Shown here one piece after another: positions 1-9,323 of a DNA stretch of 32,030 bases (positions within the stretch are counted from its first letter, which is position 1; each line of letters opens with the position of its first letter). Location of the stretch: contig CACLDR010000022.1 in NCBI GenBank assembly GCA_902605755.1, forward strand, positions 1 through 32,030, read 5' to 3'. A model generated the notes under the pieces. The model was given only the letters and a program-made list of their open reading frames with translations, was not told where the DNA came from and did not search any database. Source of the stretch: an uncultured Marinoscillum sp. (GTDB taxonomy: Bacteria; Bacteroidota; Bacteroidia; Cytophagales; Cyclobacteriaceae). Position numbers and translations under genes: made by a program.

Positions 1-2
1 AT

Positions 3-122
3 AATTACTGGCCACTTATAAACTTTGTAGGCGACATTTTTGTTCATCAATTAGAAATAAGTAAAGATCTTTATGTGGTATATCTGGGGGTTCAAATATC
101 AATTCAATTATTTAAACAATAA
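3..122 (+). CDS. possible 3' end of a gene cut by the left edge
   Basis: From base 3 the plus strand reads 39 open codons and ends at TAA 120-122. The translation is rich in aromatic and aliphatic residues (it begins NYWPLINFVGDIF) and looks like the end of a membrane or globular protein rather than random AT-rich sequence, but I recognise no family. A run of this length can arise by chance. If real, it is the tail of a gene lying left of the window and oriented toward the glycosylase-like gene. The following 145 bases up to 268 are very AT-rich and show nothing else. Confidence 0.25.
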   Translation, partial: NYWPLINFVGDIFVHQLEISKDLYVVYLGVQISIQLFKQ

Positions 123-267
123 AAATATTTTTTTAGAATTTATATTTTGAGATAATTGTTTATTTTAACCGAAATCTCATTTTTTGTATGTCTAAAATTA
201 TACTCCTCTAAAATTCAAAAACTAATTAAATTTAATATAAATAATCAAATTATTACTACTATCAATT

Positions 268-915
268 ATGAATACATTTCACGAAAACGTAACAATTGAG
301 GAACATCCGTGGGGAAAATTATATCCTAAGACCTCTCCAATCAATAAACTAATTGTTGGTTCTTTTCCACCAAATAAAATGACAATGCCAACAGGAGCGA
401 AGATGATTTATCTCGATGGGATTGGAAAAATTAATGAAAGAGAGGCTAAAAATTTTGATTTTTTTTATGGATGGAAGCAAAGTAGTTTTTGGGAACTTTT
501 TATGAGTTCATTAAAATTAAAAATAGATAAATACGATCTTGAGGGAATAAAAAATTATTTAAAGCAACATAAATGGGGTATTACAGACATTGTCGCAAAA
601 ACCACGAGAAAGAGTGATTCGACTAGGGATCAAGATTTGGTCCCAAAAGAGTGGAATAACTATTTAATTGAAAAAGTATTGAGAGAAAATAAAATTAAAG
701 ACATTTACTTTACAAGTAGTTGGGTAAGAATGCAATTTGGAATTCTTATTAATCCAGAACTTTATGACATAGAAAATCTTGTTACTCTTATTTCCCCGTC
801 TCGATGGGGTTTAAGAAGATTCCCAGCAGAAGCACTACGAAAATTACCCAAACATGTCAATGAGTCACCTCAAGAGTATAGAAGGAGATACTACAATCAC
901 GTTTTGTCAAAATAG
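268..915 (+). CDS. uracil-DNA glycosylase superfamily-like protein (closest to DNA-deoxyinosine/MUG type)
   Basis: A 215-residue protein that looks like a single-domain base-excision glycosylase of the UDG superfamily, which would flip out and cleave a damaged base (uracil or hypoxanthine). Seen: an N-terminal strand ending in GSFPP (residues 32-36), where the family has its GxxPG or GSFPG loop; FFYGWKQSSFWELF, matching the YYGHPxNxFW block of MUG/HDG-type enzymes; WGITDIVAKTTR, like the GLTDVV segment; and a C-terminal SPSRWG where the family has a SPS loop. The Asn of the xNxFW block is Ser here, so activity or specificity may differ. The ATG at 268 is preceded by an AT-rich leader without a clear Shine-Dalgarno sequence. 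It is isolated, with 374 bp before the next gene. The superfamily call is moderately sure; the exact family is not. Confidence 0.62.
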   Translation: MNTFHENVTIEEHPWGKLYPKTSPINKLIVGSFPPNKMTMPTGAKMIYLDGIGKINEREAKNFDFFYGWKQSSFWELFMSSLKLKIDKYDLEGIKNYLKQHKWGITDIVAKTTRKSDSTRDQDLVPKEWNNYLIEKVLRENKIKDIYFTSSWVRMQFGILINPELYDIENLVTLISPSRWGLRRFPAEALRKLPKHVNESPQEYRRRYYNHVLSK

Positions 916-1289
916 TGATAAGATCTCAGTATAGCCCCAAGGATACTGTTATTTAATTGATAATTACTTTTCGCGTTAATTTAATGTAAGTTAAAGCTTT
1001 TGGAAATGTCAAATAAGCTTAGGTGTAATTAAAGAAAAATCTAAGAAAACGTCAAAATAGTCCTTGATCAATACAAATTAACTGTTTTTACTATCTGCCA
1101 AATTATTGTTAAATTTAGGTAGGTTCGAAAAATTTACTTTGTTAATTATTACTTGTTCAGTTTTAATTAAATATATCTAATCGATTACCAAAGTAATACC
1201 TGTTGATAAATTTTTATCTTTGGTTCAAATTAGCCATGAAATAGATAGTGCTCATAAGTAGATTTTGGAATTAATACCAAACTAAATCT
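916..1289. other. intergenic region, 374 bp, with a CG-centred palindrome
   Basis: No gene is visible. The stretch holds the perfect 10-bp palindrome TAATCGATTA at 1178-1187, and TATCTTTG at 1215-1222, which fits the Bacteroidota -7 consensus TAnnTTTG, 67 bp before the lactonase start. No TTTG box sits at the expected -33 distance, so the promoter reading is weak. Confidence 0.35.
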
Positions 1290-2195
1290 TTGAGAAATTT
1301 TAAATACGTAGGCATATTCAGTTTCATTATGGGGATCGCAGTGATACCCCAAAAGATCTTTGCACAATGTTTTAAAATAGTTGCAGAGGAAGCAAAATTA
1401 ATAAAATTAGCTGATCATTTTGAATTTACCGAAGGTCCAGCTGTAGACAGTTATGGTAATGTTTATTTTACAGATCAGCCCAATAATCAAATACTTAAGT
1501 GGTCATTTGATGGTGAACTCGAGGTTTTTTTAGTATCCTCAGGTCGTTCCAATGGCTTGTATTTTGATACCGAGGATAATTTATATACATGCTCCGACGC
1601 ATTGGGTCAATTGTGGAAAATTGATCCAGATAAAAACATTGAAGTCATTTTAGAAGACTTTCAGGGCAAACGATTCAATGGGCCCAATGATCTTTGGATT
1701 GATCCAAAAGGAGGTATTTATTTTACAGATCCTTTCTATCAACGTCCTTATTGGAAACATACTGTGCCTTATTTGTCTACAAATAATGTTTATTATTTAT
1801 CACCAGACCGGATAGTTAGTAAAGTAGCCACAGATTTAGACCAGCCAAATGGAATTATTGGGACATCGGATGGATCTCTGTTATATGTTTCTGATATCGA
1901 TCGGCAAGTGACTTATAGTTATCAAATAGAAGCTAATGGAGATTTAAATAATCAAAAACTCTTCGTAGCCATGGGATCAGATGGTATGACAATTGATGAA
2001 TTTGGTAATGTATACCTTACAGGAGAGGGTATTTCGGTTTTTGACCCTGACGGTAAAAAAATTGAGCATATCAAAATTGAGGAGCCGTGGACCGCAAATG
2101 TAACTTTTGCTGGACCGAAACGAGATATGCTGTTCATTACGGCCTCAAGAGCTATTTATACTATTAAAATGGAGGTCAAAGGAGCGCATAGATGA
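1290..2195 (+). CDS. exported SMP-30/gluconolactonase/LRE-family hydrolase
   Basis: A six-bladed beta-propeller lactonase-type enzyme of 301 residues. Enzymes of this family open sugar lactones (gluconolactone and similar) using one divalent metal. Seen: the metal-ligand set in order, Glu48 in TEGPA, Asn133 in GPNDLWIDP, Asn187 in QPNGI and Asp202 in YVSD, plus repeated DxxGNVYFT-type blade strands. The start is TTG at 1290: an in-frame TAA lies 16 bp upstream, and TTG gives a complete signal peptide (positive MRNFKY, hydrophobic core, cleavage after IFA). The later ATG at 1329 would remove its charged n-region. The product is thus probably periplasmic. The substrate is unknown. It could feed sugar acids from the oxidoreductases found further right in the window, but that link is only inference. 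Confidence 0.85.
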   Translation: MRNFKYVGIFSFIMGIAVIPQKIFAQCFKIVAEEAKLIKLADHFEFTEGPAVDSYGNVYFTDQPNNQILKWSFDGELEVFLVSSGRSNGLYFDTEDNLYTCSDALGQLWKIDPDKNIEVILEDFQGKRFNGPNDLWIDPKGGIYFTDPFYQRPYWKHTVPYLSTNNVYYLSPDRIVSKVATDLDQPNGIIGTSDGSLLYVSDIDRQVTYSYQIEANGDLNNQKLFVAMGSDGMTIDEFGNVYLTGEGISVFDPDGKKIEHIKIEEPWTANVTFAGPKRDMLFITASRAIYTIKMEVKGAHR

Positions 2196-2589
2196 AAAAT
2201 TTACCTGCTAAGTATATTTTTTTATTTAGTACTTATTGATATGGACTAAATTTTGATCACTACGTAACACATCGAGGATTGAGTTATCATAAAATTCATT
2301 TTTTATTGGTGAGAGTGTTGTTTCGGTCGGTTTCAATCTAAATTTCGTGAAAGGTTTCATATTATCAGAAGTACAATGATGGCTGACTCATTTGTTGCTT
2401 ATGCATTTGATCTATGCAATTAATTTTTAATTGATTTGTAACGGATTTAACGAGGTACACAGGTTTTAAAAGAAATGATTCAAAGGTATAAATACTTTCA
2501 ATTATTTGTTCGATCTCGCTGGATGCTGACATTACAAAATTTCTTATTTTGTACTTGATATCGTTTAAATTCATCTTTTAAATTTTGAA
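2196..2589. other. intergenic region, 394 bp, no convincing gene
   Basis: This lies between the lactonase and the convergent S9 peptidase. A 69-codon minus-strand frame (2365-2574) starts 16 bp after the peptidase stop. It has no recognisable domain, no signal peptide and a composition typical of AT-rich noncoding DNA, so I do not call it. An ATG at 2192 overlaps the lactonase stop (ATGA) and begins a signal-like MKNLPAKYIFLF before a stop. It may be a dead remnant. Confidence 0.3.
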
Positions 2590-4500
2590 TTAAATACCTT
2601 TTAAATATTTATTTAGAAACTCCAGAGTCATGTAAGAAGCTTTAATATTATTTATCTTCTTTGAAAAACCATGGCCCTCATCTGGAAAAATAATATACTC
2701 AACGGGGATATTGTTTTTCCTGGCTGCAGCAACTATTTCATCAGATTCAATTTGAAGGACCCTCGGGTCATTGGCACCTTGAAATACGATAAATGGTTTC
2801 GTGATTTGATGTGCAAAGAACAAGGGTGACTTGTTGTATAGGGCAAGACTATCCGTTTCTGGATTTCCTAACTCAGAGTATAAGGCATTGCGGGAGGCTT
2901 CCCACCAGGTTGGAATACTCCTCAGTGTACGTAACCAATTTGTGACGCCAAAATAATTAATGCCTACAGCAAATTCATCTGGCGCAAAAGTCAGTGCTGC
3001 CATGACCAGATAACCACCATAACTGCCCCCCATAATTCCAATTTTATCACTATCTACATAACCTGTATTTATCAGAAATTTTTTGGATGCGATACAATCT
3101 TTTAAATCAACATCTCCATGTTTTAAATTATCAGCCTTATAGAATGTTTTACCATATCCCGAACTTCCTCTGTTGTTTACTGCAAGTACAACATAACCTT
3201 GATTTACCCAATATTGTATTCTATCCGTATAATTTAATCTGGTTTGTCCTCCAGGTCCACCATGGATGTATAGCAAAGCAGGTAATTTGTCACCTTTCTG
3301 GGTATGATTGGGCTTGTAAAGGATGGCAGGTATAGAAAGACTGTCGAAGGAAGGAAATCGAATAACTTGTCCAGCTACAAGATCATCGGGATTTATTTCA
3401 GGATTTAGAGTATTTGTGAGCTTTTTAAGTGTTTTCGTTTTAAAGTGATAGAGAAATAAGTCTCTTGGTATTTTTGAGTTACTTAGGTAAAAGGTCATTT
3501 GCGTTTCATTATCAGAAATATTTACTGATGAAATATCTCCTTCCGGTAAATCTGGTATGGTGATGAATTCTTTCGTCTGAGTATTTTGGATTATGATTTT
3601 TGTACTTGCATCATTATTGATACCGGTAACAAGGTAAGCGCCATTATGAGAAACATAGGCATAATTTATGTCCCATCCAGCTTTTTGTTCTACCTTTTGT
3701 TTTTGGGTAGTGATTTCATAAGACATAAGGTAGGTAAACTCACTATCGACGTCTGTAGTGAAATATAAATTGTTATTGTCTTTCGAGAAGAATTGTGGCT
3801 CATTGATTGCTTCTCCATCATGAGGGGTAATTAAGTGCAAATCACCTGTTTGGGTATCCAACAGATGGATATTTGCATCAGAAGTGGTTAATCTTTCAGA
3901 AAGGGCAATGTACCGCTCATTATCGCTGATAGTTGAAGGCGTAAAGCCATTATTGTTTGTGTATAATTTTTTGGTTTGAAATTCGCCCTCTTTGATCGAT
4001 GCACCAATTACTTTTGTTCGGTACATATCAAAATATCTACGATCCCTTTTGTTACTGGCCCAATAAATAGCTGTCTTACTTTGATTCCATCCGTAATAGG
4101 AGGCCTTGGCACTGTCAGGTGTAAGATCAATCGAATTACCCTCTATATTTTTTATATACAAATGAGTCAACTCATTACCTCCTTGGTCACTGGTATAAAT
4201 TATTCTATCATCTAAGGGGAAGTAAGACTGTGCGATAATGGCATTGTCTGAAGAATGTGTTAGTTGTGTTTGCTCACCAGTTTCAATATTAATGCTATAG
4301 GCATTTAAGACTCCACTTGCCTTGCTGGTAATCAAAATTGACTTTTCGTCTGCCGAAAAATCACTGCCAAATATCTGAGTAGTATTCATAAATTGCTCAA
4401 TGGTATATTTTTGATTTTTATCCAGGAAATCATTTTTGTAACAAGAAGTGGTAATAGTTAAAAGGGCAAAAGTAAATAAGTGGTTGCATAGTTTTTTCAT
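2590..4500 (-). CDS. S9-family prolyl oligopeptidase/acylaminoacyl-peptidase-like lipoprotein
   Basis: A serine peptidase of about 636 residues built of an N-terminal WD40/PD40-type beta-propeller (about residues 35-360) and a C-terminal alpha/beta-hydrolase domain. The catalytic triad is visible: Ser493 in GGSYGGY, Asp578 in GANDPRV and His610 in DEGHGF. A GGPG oxyanion segment precedes it. Family members cleave short peptides, often after Pro or from blocked N-termini. I place the start at the ATG complementary to 4498-4500 rather than at the longer in-frame start at 4572, because it gives a clean lipoprotein signal (MKKL, hydrophobic core, TTSC lipobox at Cys20). That makes it an envelope-anchored peptidase. 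It is monocistronic and faces the lactonase gene convergently. Confidence 0.9.
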   Translation of the reverse strand: MKKLCNHLFTFALLTITTSCYKNDFLDKNQKYTIEQFMNTTQIFGSDFSADEKSILITSKASGVLNAYSINIETGEQTQLTHSSDNAIIAQSYFPLDDRIIYTSDQGGNELTHLYIKNIEGNSIDLTPDSAKASYYGWNQSKTAIYWASNKRDRRYFDMYRTKVIGASIKEGEFQTKKLYTNNNGFTPSTISDNERYIALSERLTTSDANIHLLDTQTGDLHLITPHDGEAINEPQFFSKDNNNLYFTTDVDSEFTYLMSYEITTQKQKVEQKAGWDINYAYVSHNGAYLVTGINNDASTKIIIQNTQTKEFITIPDLPEGDISSVNISDNETQMTFYLSNSKIPRDLFLYHFKTKTLKKLTNTLNPEINPDDLVAGQVIRFPSFDSLSIPAILYKPNHTQKGDKLPALLYIHGGPGGQTRLNYTDRIQYWVNQGYVVLAVNNRGSSGYGKTFYKADNLKHGDVDLKDCIASKKFLINTGYVDSDKIGIMGGSYGGYLVMAALTFAPDEFAVGINYFGVTNWLRTLRSIPTWWEASRNALYSELGNPETDSLALYNKSPLFFAHQITKPFIVFQGANDPRVLQIESDEIVAAARKNNIPVEYIIFPDEGHGFSKKINNIKASYMTLEFLNKYLKGI

Positions 4501-5472
4501 TAGAATCGGGATTAACGTTAATTTTAAATTTAGGCACATTTTATTACTACTTCGTCTAAAATAAAGCAGCATTAGAAAAAATTAAACTTTGATATAAATA
4601 TTTTAAATCACTTTAATAAACATCCCTAGAAAAACAATAGAGTGTAAAGGTCATTAAAATGTATGAGATTTCTTTATGTCGAAGGCATAGGTTTAAGTTT
4701 GATTTGAAAAGTTATATTGGAAGTGTCATTCATTGGAGATAAATTCCCAAAATAAAAATCCAACTTTATTAGTATTTCTTAAGATTCTAGTTGGAAAAGG
4801 TATGCCTTTAATGAAAATAATGCTAATAGCTGTTTGAATAGTAACACATAGATATGATAATTTAAAAATAAGCAAACCAAAGGTGCTAGCAATAAGCAAA
4901 AAATGATAGAATTCATTACATTAATACCTTTCCGATAATGGTAAATTAATATTGTATATTCTAACCATACCATCTAACCATACCATCTAACCATACCAAT
5001 AAAATAATGGTGTTGGCAAACCCGGACATTTTCCTGGTATACCTAAATAATTAAAAAAATTAATGTGATCAAGTAGCAAAAAAAATCAGATAGAAGCTAG
5101 TAAGAAAATTATTTTTAATTTGTTTAGAAAATGGAGAATAGAAATTATTTTTTATTTTCTGGTCATAATAAAAACTCTAGAAAGACATGGTTTTATTTAA
5201 GATTAAAGCCATAGATTCGAGCAGCTGAAAACTTCGAATGTAGCATTTAATTTTTCTCATTTTGGCGCAAATGTTGATAAAAAAATTAAGTTTAAAAATA
5301 AAATTAGTAATTGCAAAAAATTAAGATGAACTAATGATGAGTTATTAAAATTTGAAAAAAAATTATGTTGGTATCAATAATGCGTGGCCGATTAAAGATT
5401 TATTACCGTTTATATAGGCATTATTATGTTAATTTTTAATAATATTGATGTTATCAAAAAAACAGCAAAAAC
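4501..5472. other. long gene-free region (972 bp)
   Basis: This is the largest gap in the window, between divergently transcribed S9 peptidase and acyl-CoA ligase genes, so promoters for both must lie here. It is extremely AT-rich and contains a 13-bp tandem repeat at 4961-4998. A 64-codon hydrophobic minus-strand frame (4779-4973) begins inside that repeat and shows no family features; I do not call it a gene. No tRNA or stable RNA fold was evident by eye. It may contain decayed coding sequence that is no longer recognisable. Confidence 0.4.
4961..4998. repeat. 13-bp tandem repeat, about 2.9 copies
   Basis: The unit ctaaccataccat is repeated exactly at 4961-4973 and 4974-4986, and then for 12 bases at 4987-4998 before the pattern breaks. 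It is a short perfect minisatellite in noncoding DNA, likely from replication slippage. Confidence 0.9.
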
Positions 5473-7167
5473 ATGAATGATGCTCCATGGTATGCACATT
5501 ACCCCAAAGAGGTACCTCAACAAATTGATAGTGCTGAATATGAAAGTTTAGCAGAACTTTTGGATGTCAGTTTTAAGAAATTCAGGGAGAACCCAGCCTT
5601 TGAAAATATGGGGAAAGTTATGACTTTTAATAAGTTAAAAACTGCGGTAAACCATTTTTCGGCTTACCTGATCCATGACTTGGGATTGAGTAAGGGAGAT
5701 AAAGTGGCCATTCAGATGCCAAATTTACTTCAATATCCAGTAGTGCTTTTTGGGGCGTTACGGGCCGGAATGACGGTGGTAAATGTAAATCCACTTTATA
5801 CGTCGAGTGAGTTGAAACACCAACTTAATGACTCTGACGCGAAAGTAATTATTGTTCTGGCCAATTTTGCAAGTACGCTCGAAAGCATTTTGTCTGAAAC
5901 GAAGTTGAAGCATGTTCTGATTACACAAATAGGCGATATGATTGGAGGTATTAAAGGGAGTCTGATCAATTTTGTCGTAAAATATTTAAAAAAGATGATT
6001 CCTTCGTTTAACTTACCTGAAGCTATTCCTTTAACCCAGGCTCTCAAATCAGGAGCTAATCATTTGTTTGTCCAACCTCCTATCAAAAGTAGTGATTTGG
6101 CATTTCTTCAGTATACAGGAGGTACCACTGGAGTCTCTAAAGGTGCAATGCTTTCTCATGCTAATTTGGTTGCTAATTTGTTGCAAGTAAATACCTGGAT
6201 GAAAAGTGGAGGAGTGAAAGAGGGAGCAGAGGTTTATATTACTGCCCTTCCCATATATCATATTTTTGCCTTAGTTGCTAATGTACTTGGATCTGTTGGT
6301 TCAGGTTCTCAAAATATTTTAATCACTAATCCTCGTGATATGAATGGCTTTGTAAAGGAACTTAAAAGACATAAATTTACCATATTGAGTGGGGTAAATA
6401 CACTTTTTAATGGATTATTGAATCATCCTGAGTTTAAAAACTGTGACTTTAGTAAACTTCGTTTTGGATTTGGTGGTGGTATGGCGGTTCAAAATTCAGT
6501 AGCCGAAAAATGGCTTAAAATTACCGGATCACCATTGGTAGAAGGTTATGGTCTAACGGAGACTTCACCAGTACTTACTATTAATCCATTAGATGGTAGA
6601 CACAAGATAGGTACCATTGGACTACCTATTTCTAATACAGAAATTAAGAATTTTGATGATGATTTTTTGGAAGTACCTGTGGGCGCTCCAGGGGAGCTTT
6701 GTGCCAAAGGGCCGCAAGTAATGCAGGGATATTATAATCGCTCGAAAGAAACGGATGACGTGATGACAGATGGTTGGTTTAAAACTGGTGATATCGCCAC
6801 AATGGACGAGGAAGGTTTTTTTAAAATTGTAGATCGTAAAAAAGAAATGATTCTAGTCTCGGGGTTTAATGTGTATCCCAATGAGATTGAAAACATCATT
6901 TCCTCTCATCCTAAAGTTTTGGAAGTAGGTGTGATAGGTGTTCCTGATTTAAAATCAACAGAAGCGGTAAAAGCTATTATTGTCAAAAAGGATGAAACTT
7001 TAAATGAGGCCGAAATAATTGCTTATTGTAAGGAAAAATTAACTGGATATAAATGTCCTCGTCATGTTTCATTTATTTCCGAATTACCTAAATCTAACGT
7101 AGGTAAGATATTGAGGCGTATAATTAAAGAGAATGATTTAAAATCTAACACTAACACGGGATCATAA
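5473..7167 (+). CDS. fadD: long-chain fatty-acid--CoA ligase (AMP-forming)
   Basis: An ANL-superfamily adenylate-forming enzyme of 564 residues, close to the length of E. coli FadD. It activates fatty acids with ATP and CoA for beta-oxidation or lipid synthesis. Motifs in order: the P-loop-like YTGGTTGVSKGA (from about residue 214), the A5 motif GYGLTETSP (358-366), the hinge and A8 region GWFKTGDIATMDEEGFFKIV followed by DRKKEMILVSGFNVYPNEIE, and the A10 catalytic lysine Lys545 in SNVGKILRR. There is no signal peptide, so it is cytoplasmic or membrane-peripheral. It stands alone, with a convergent lipoprotein gene 63 bp downstream. The exact chain length preferred cannot be told from sequence. 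Confidence 0.92.
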   Translation: MNDAPWYAHYPKEVPQQIDSAEYESLAELLDVSFKKFRENPAFENMGKVMTFNKLKTAVNHFSAYLIHDLGLSKGDKVAIQMPNLLQYPVVLFGALRAGMTVVNVNPLYTSSELKHQLNDSDAKVIIVLANFASTLESILSETKLKHVLITQIGDMIGGIKGSLINFVVKYLKKMIPSFNLPEAIPLTQALKSGANHLFVQPPIKSSDLAFLQYTGGTTGVSKGAMLSHANLVANLLQVNTWMKSGGVKEGAEVYITALPIYHIFALVANVLGSVGSGSQNILITNPRDMNGFVKELKRHKFTILSGVNTLFNGLLNHPEFKNCDFSKLRFGFGGGMAVQNSVAEKWLKITGSPLVEGYGLTETSPVLTINPLDGRHKIGTIGLPISNTEIKNFDDDFLEVPVGAPGELCAKGPQVMQGYYNRSKETDDVMTDGWFKTGDIATMDEEGFFKIVDRKKEMILVSGFNVYPNEIENIISSHPKVLEVGVIGVPDLKSTEAVKAIIVKKDETLNEAEIIAYCKEKLTGYKCPRHVSFISELPKSNVGKILRRIIKENDLKSNTNTGS

Positions 7168-7230
7168 TTATTTTTCGGGTGTTAAACTCGATGATCAATT
7201 AGATATTGTCCAAAAAGCGTAAGGTTTTTT

Positions 7231-8106
7231 TTAATACTGCTGAGGTACCTTATTTTTATCTGACCACCAAATTAAAAATTTTTGATAATAATTTATAATA
7301 TCCTGATAATAAGGTAATTCAAACATATTATTACTTAATTGATGAGGTATTTTTATTAACATTGCACCTTGCGCATTATCTCCAATTTCATAATTATTAT
7401 AGTAAAGCAATATATCTGTATCATTGATGCCAATATTCTTAGGCAAATGAAATTTATTATTTTCAAAAGTATAACCTGCAGCACTCAGATGACTATCAGG
7501 AGCCAGATTGTTCTGTTTTCGGAAAATAATTTCTGCTCGTCTGCTTAGTTCATTAAAATCGCCAATCTTTTTTTCAATATCGATAATACGGCCCAAAGTA
7601 TCCGTATTTACATATCTTAAGGATTCATTGATACGTACTCCACCTGTGTAAGACTTGCTGCCAGAAGCAAATGAAATCCATCCCGAATTATTATATGTCG
7701 TTTCCACATTTATTTCAAGAAACCAAGGTGTTTTGCTCTCAGGAAATTGAATCTTGAACAAGCTATAGCTTTTTATAAATAATTGCATATAGTCACTGAT
7801 GGTATTCGCGTTATTTGGCATAGGAATAAATTCTTCAAGTTCCTTTATAATTATAGATTCTATTCGTTGATTTAATAGCTTTTGATTTTTAAAGATGGGA
7901 TAATTTACTTCAACTTCCCCACAATTTTTATCAATACACGTCGGGTCACGCTCTATTAGTTGAGTCACTCTATCAATAGGAATTCCTTTGTTGAAGAAAT
8001 TGGTGATCATATTAGGATCATATTCTTCAATTTGCTGGCATGAACAGACTATAATAATGAGGAGTACAGCTAGTTGATTTATTCTAATCATTTGTTTTTT
8101 TTTCAT
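7231..8106 (-). CDS. lipoprotein with DUF3298/RsiV-like domain
   Basis: An exported lipoprotein of about 291 residues. The start used here (8106, MKKKQMIRINQ) gives a charged n-region, a long hydrophobic core and a Cys in CSCQQ as lipobox. The ATG at 8091 also works and would overlap the queA stop as ATGATTAG (8 bp), pointing to translational coupling. The N-terminal half resembles the DUF4163/PdaC fold (NYPIF, then a long helix with QRIESIIIKELEEF); the C-terminal half has the DUF3298 signature LLYYNNYEIGDNAQGAM followed by IKIPH. Homologues include the anti-sigma factor RsiV, which binds lysozyme, and many uncharacterised lipoproteins. No sigma factor is adjacent, so a regulatory role is not supported here. 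Confidence 0.78.
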   Translation of the reverse strand: MKKKQMIRINQLAVLLIIIVCSCQQIEEYDPNMITNFFNKGIPIDRVTQLIERDPTCIDKNCGEVEVNYPIFKNQKLLNQRIESIIIKELEEFIPMPNNANTISDYMQLFIKSYSLFKIQFPESKTPWFLEINVETTYNNSGWISFASGSKSYTGGVRINESLRYVNTDTLGRIIDIEKKIGDFNELSRRAEIIFRKQNNLAPDSHLSAAGYTFENNKFHLPKNIGINDTDILLYYNNYEIGDNAQGAMLIKIPHQLSNNMFELPYYQDIINYYQKFLIWWSDKNKVPQQY

Positions 8107-9316
8107 CTTTGGAATGATACATATCATGGCATTTTTTTAAGTCGGGTTCGAGATAGGAGCTATCTCCATAGCTTAAAAATCGATAATTATGCTTCAAGGC
8201 TCCCTCGTAAATTCTTTTCCAATCGGGGCCGCAAAATGCAGCAATTAGCATGATTAATGTTGTACCTGGCATATGAAAGTTGGTAACTATTTTATTTACA
8301 ATTTTAAATTCATAGCCTGGAAATATAAATATTTCTGTATGTCCGGTGAGTGAATTTAAAGAAAGGATATCCATATATTTTAATACTGCATTAAGCGCCA
8401 TTTTTTTAGTTGGCAAGGATATATGTTCTTGGTAAGGATACAATTTAGATATAAAAAAGTCATGCTCTCCATTTATTAATTTTACTCCATACCAAAAAAG
8501 AGATTCTAAACTTCTCAAACTTGTTGTGCCTATGGCAATGACCGATTCATTTTTTAGTAAATTGATGAGATTTTTTCTGGTAATCCGTAGTTGTTCACGG
8601 TGCATTTGATGATCCTTCGCATTTGTTTTAATAGGTTGAAAGGTACCTGCTGATACATGAAGTGTAAGATAATCAAGTTGATGTTTCTTACGCAATTCAT
8701 TGAGCACTTCTTGAGTGAAATGGAGTCCTGCTGTAGGTGCTGCAACAGCTCCTTTTATTTTGGAATATACCGTTTGATACCTTTTCTCATCATTAATGTT
8801 TAAAGGCCTCGAAATGTAAGGAGGAAGTGGTACTTTACCTAATTCCAAAAGGAGGTCAGACCAAGTTTTTTCTGGAGACCAACTAAATTGAACTCGATTT
8901 CGAGACAACTTTTTAGCACTTAGCTCAATATGATTAAACCTTATACTTAAAACAAAGTTATTCCTCCATTTTTTTGCATTACCAATAAGGCAGACCCAAG
9001 AGCAGCTACCTTTACAATCCATCACTTGCTCCATTATTATGCTTGGCTCTACAGGTTCTATCAAGAAGATTTCAATGCAGGCACCCGTAGATTTATAAAA
9101 AATTATTCGAGCAGGAATAACCTTAGTATCATTAAAAACAATTAAAGACTTATTTTTTATCAATTCAGGTAGTGCAGAAAACTTATGGTTGAATATACTT
9201 CCCCTTTGATAATGTAGTAATTTTGAGCTAGATCTATTTTCCAAGGGTACTTGAGCTATTGATTCCTTGGGTAATTGATAGTTGAAATTTTTAGGATGAA
9301 TGTCTGTAAAGTCCAT
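8084..9316 (-). CDS. queA: tRNA preQ1(34) S-adenosylmethionine ribosyltransferase-isomerase
   Basis: QueA transfers and isomerises the ribosyl group of S-adenosylmethionine onto preQ1 at tRNA position 34, giving epoxyqueuosine. At 410 residues it is the long form common in Bacteroidota. Seen: the N-terminal FNYQLPKESIAQ and RSSSKLL, VFNDTKVIPARI, the hallmark AVAAPTAGLHFT, VSAGTFQPIK, GTTSLRSLES and, near the C-terminus, FHMPGTTLIMLIAAFCG. The Cys/Trp-containing insert CKGSCSWVCLIGNAKKW is typical of the long form. The stop overlaps the downstream lipoprotein gene. The start codon lies 7 bp from the oppositely oriented menC start, so its promoter must sit inside or across menC. Confidence 0.95.
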   Translation of the reverse strand: MDFTDIHPKNFNYQLPKESIAQVPLENRSSSKLLHYQRGSIFNHKFSALPELIKNKSLIVFNDTKVIPARIIFYKSTGACIEIFLIEPVEPSIIMEQVMDCKGSCSWVCLIGNAKKWRNNFVLSIRFNHIELSAKKLSRNRVQFSWSPEKTWSDLLLELGKVPLPPYISRPLNINDEKRYQTVYSKIKGAVAAPTAGLHFTQEVLNELRKKHQLDYLTLHVSAGTFQPIKTNAKDHQMHREQLRITRKNLINLLKNESVIAIGTTSLRSLESLFWYGVKLINGEHDFFISKLYPYQEHISLPTKKMALNAVLKYMDILSLNSLTGHTEIFIFPGYEFKIVNKIVTNFHMPGTTLIMLIAAFCGPDWKRIYEGALKHNYRFLSYGDSSYLEPDLKKCHDMYHSKDEKKTND

Positions 9317-9323
9317 ATGAATT

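Noticed and set aside
1215-1222. TATCTTTG as a Bacteroidota -7 promoter box for the lactonase
   Set aside because: No TTTG element at the proper upstream distance; kept only as a remark.
2192-2239. ATGA overlap with the lactonase stop opening a 15-residue signal-like peptide
   Set aside because: It stops at once and no homology follows; at most a dead remnant.
2365-2574. 69-codon minus-strand frame just after the S9 peptidase
   Set aside because: No domain, no signal peptide, no leader, and amino-acid make-up typical of AT-rich noncoding DNA.
4779-4973. 64-codon hydrophobic minus-strand frame
   Set aside because: It begins inside the tandem repeat, and AT-rich DNA readily yields hydrophobic frames; nothing family-like.
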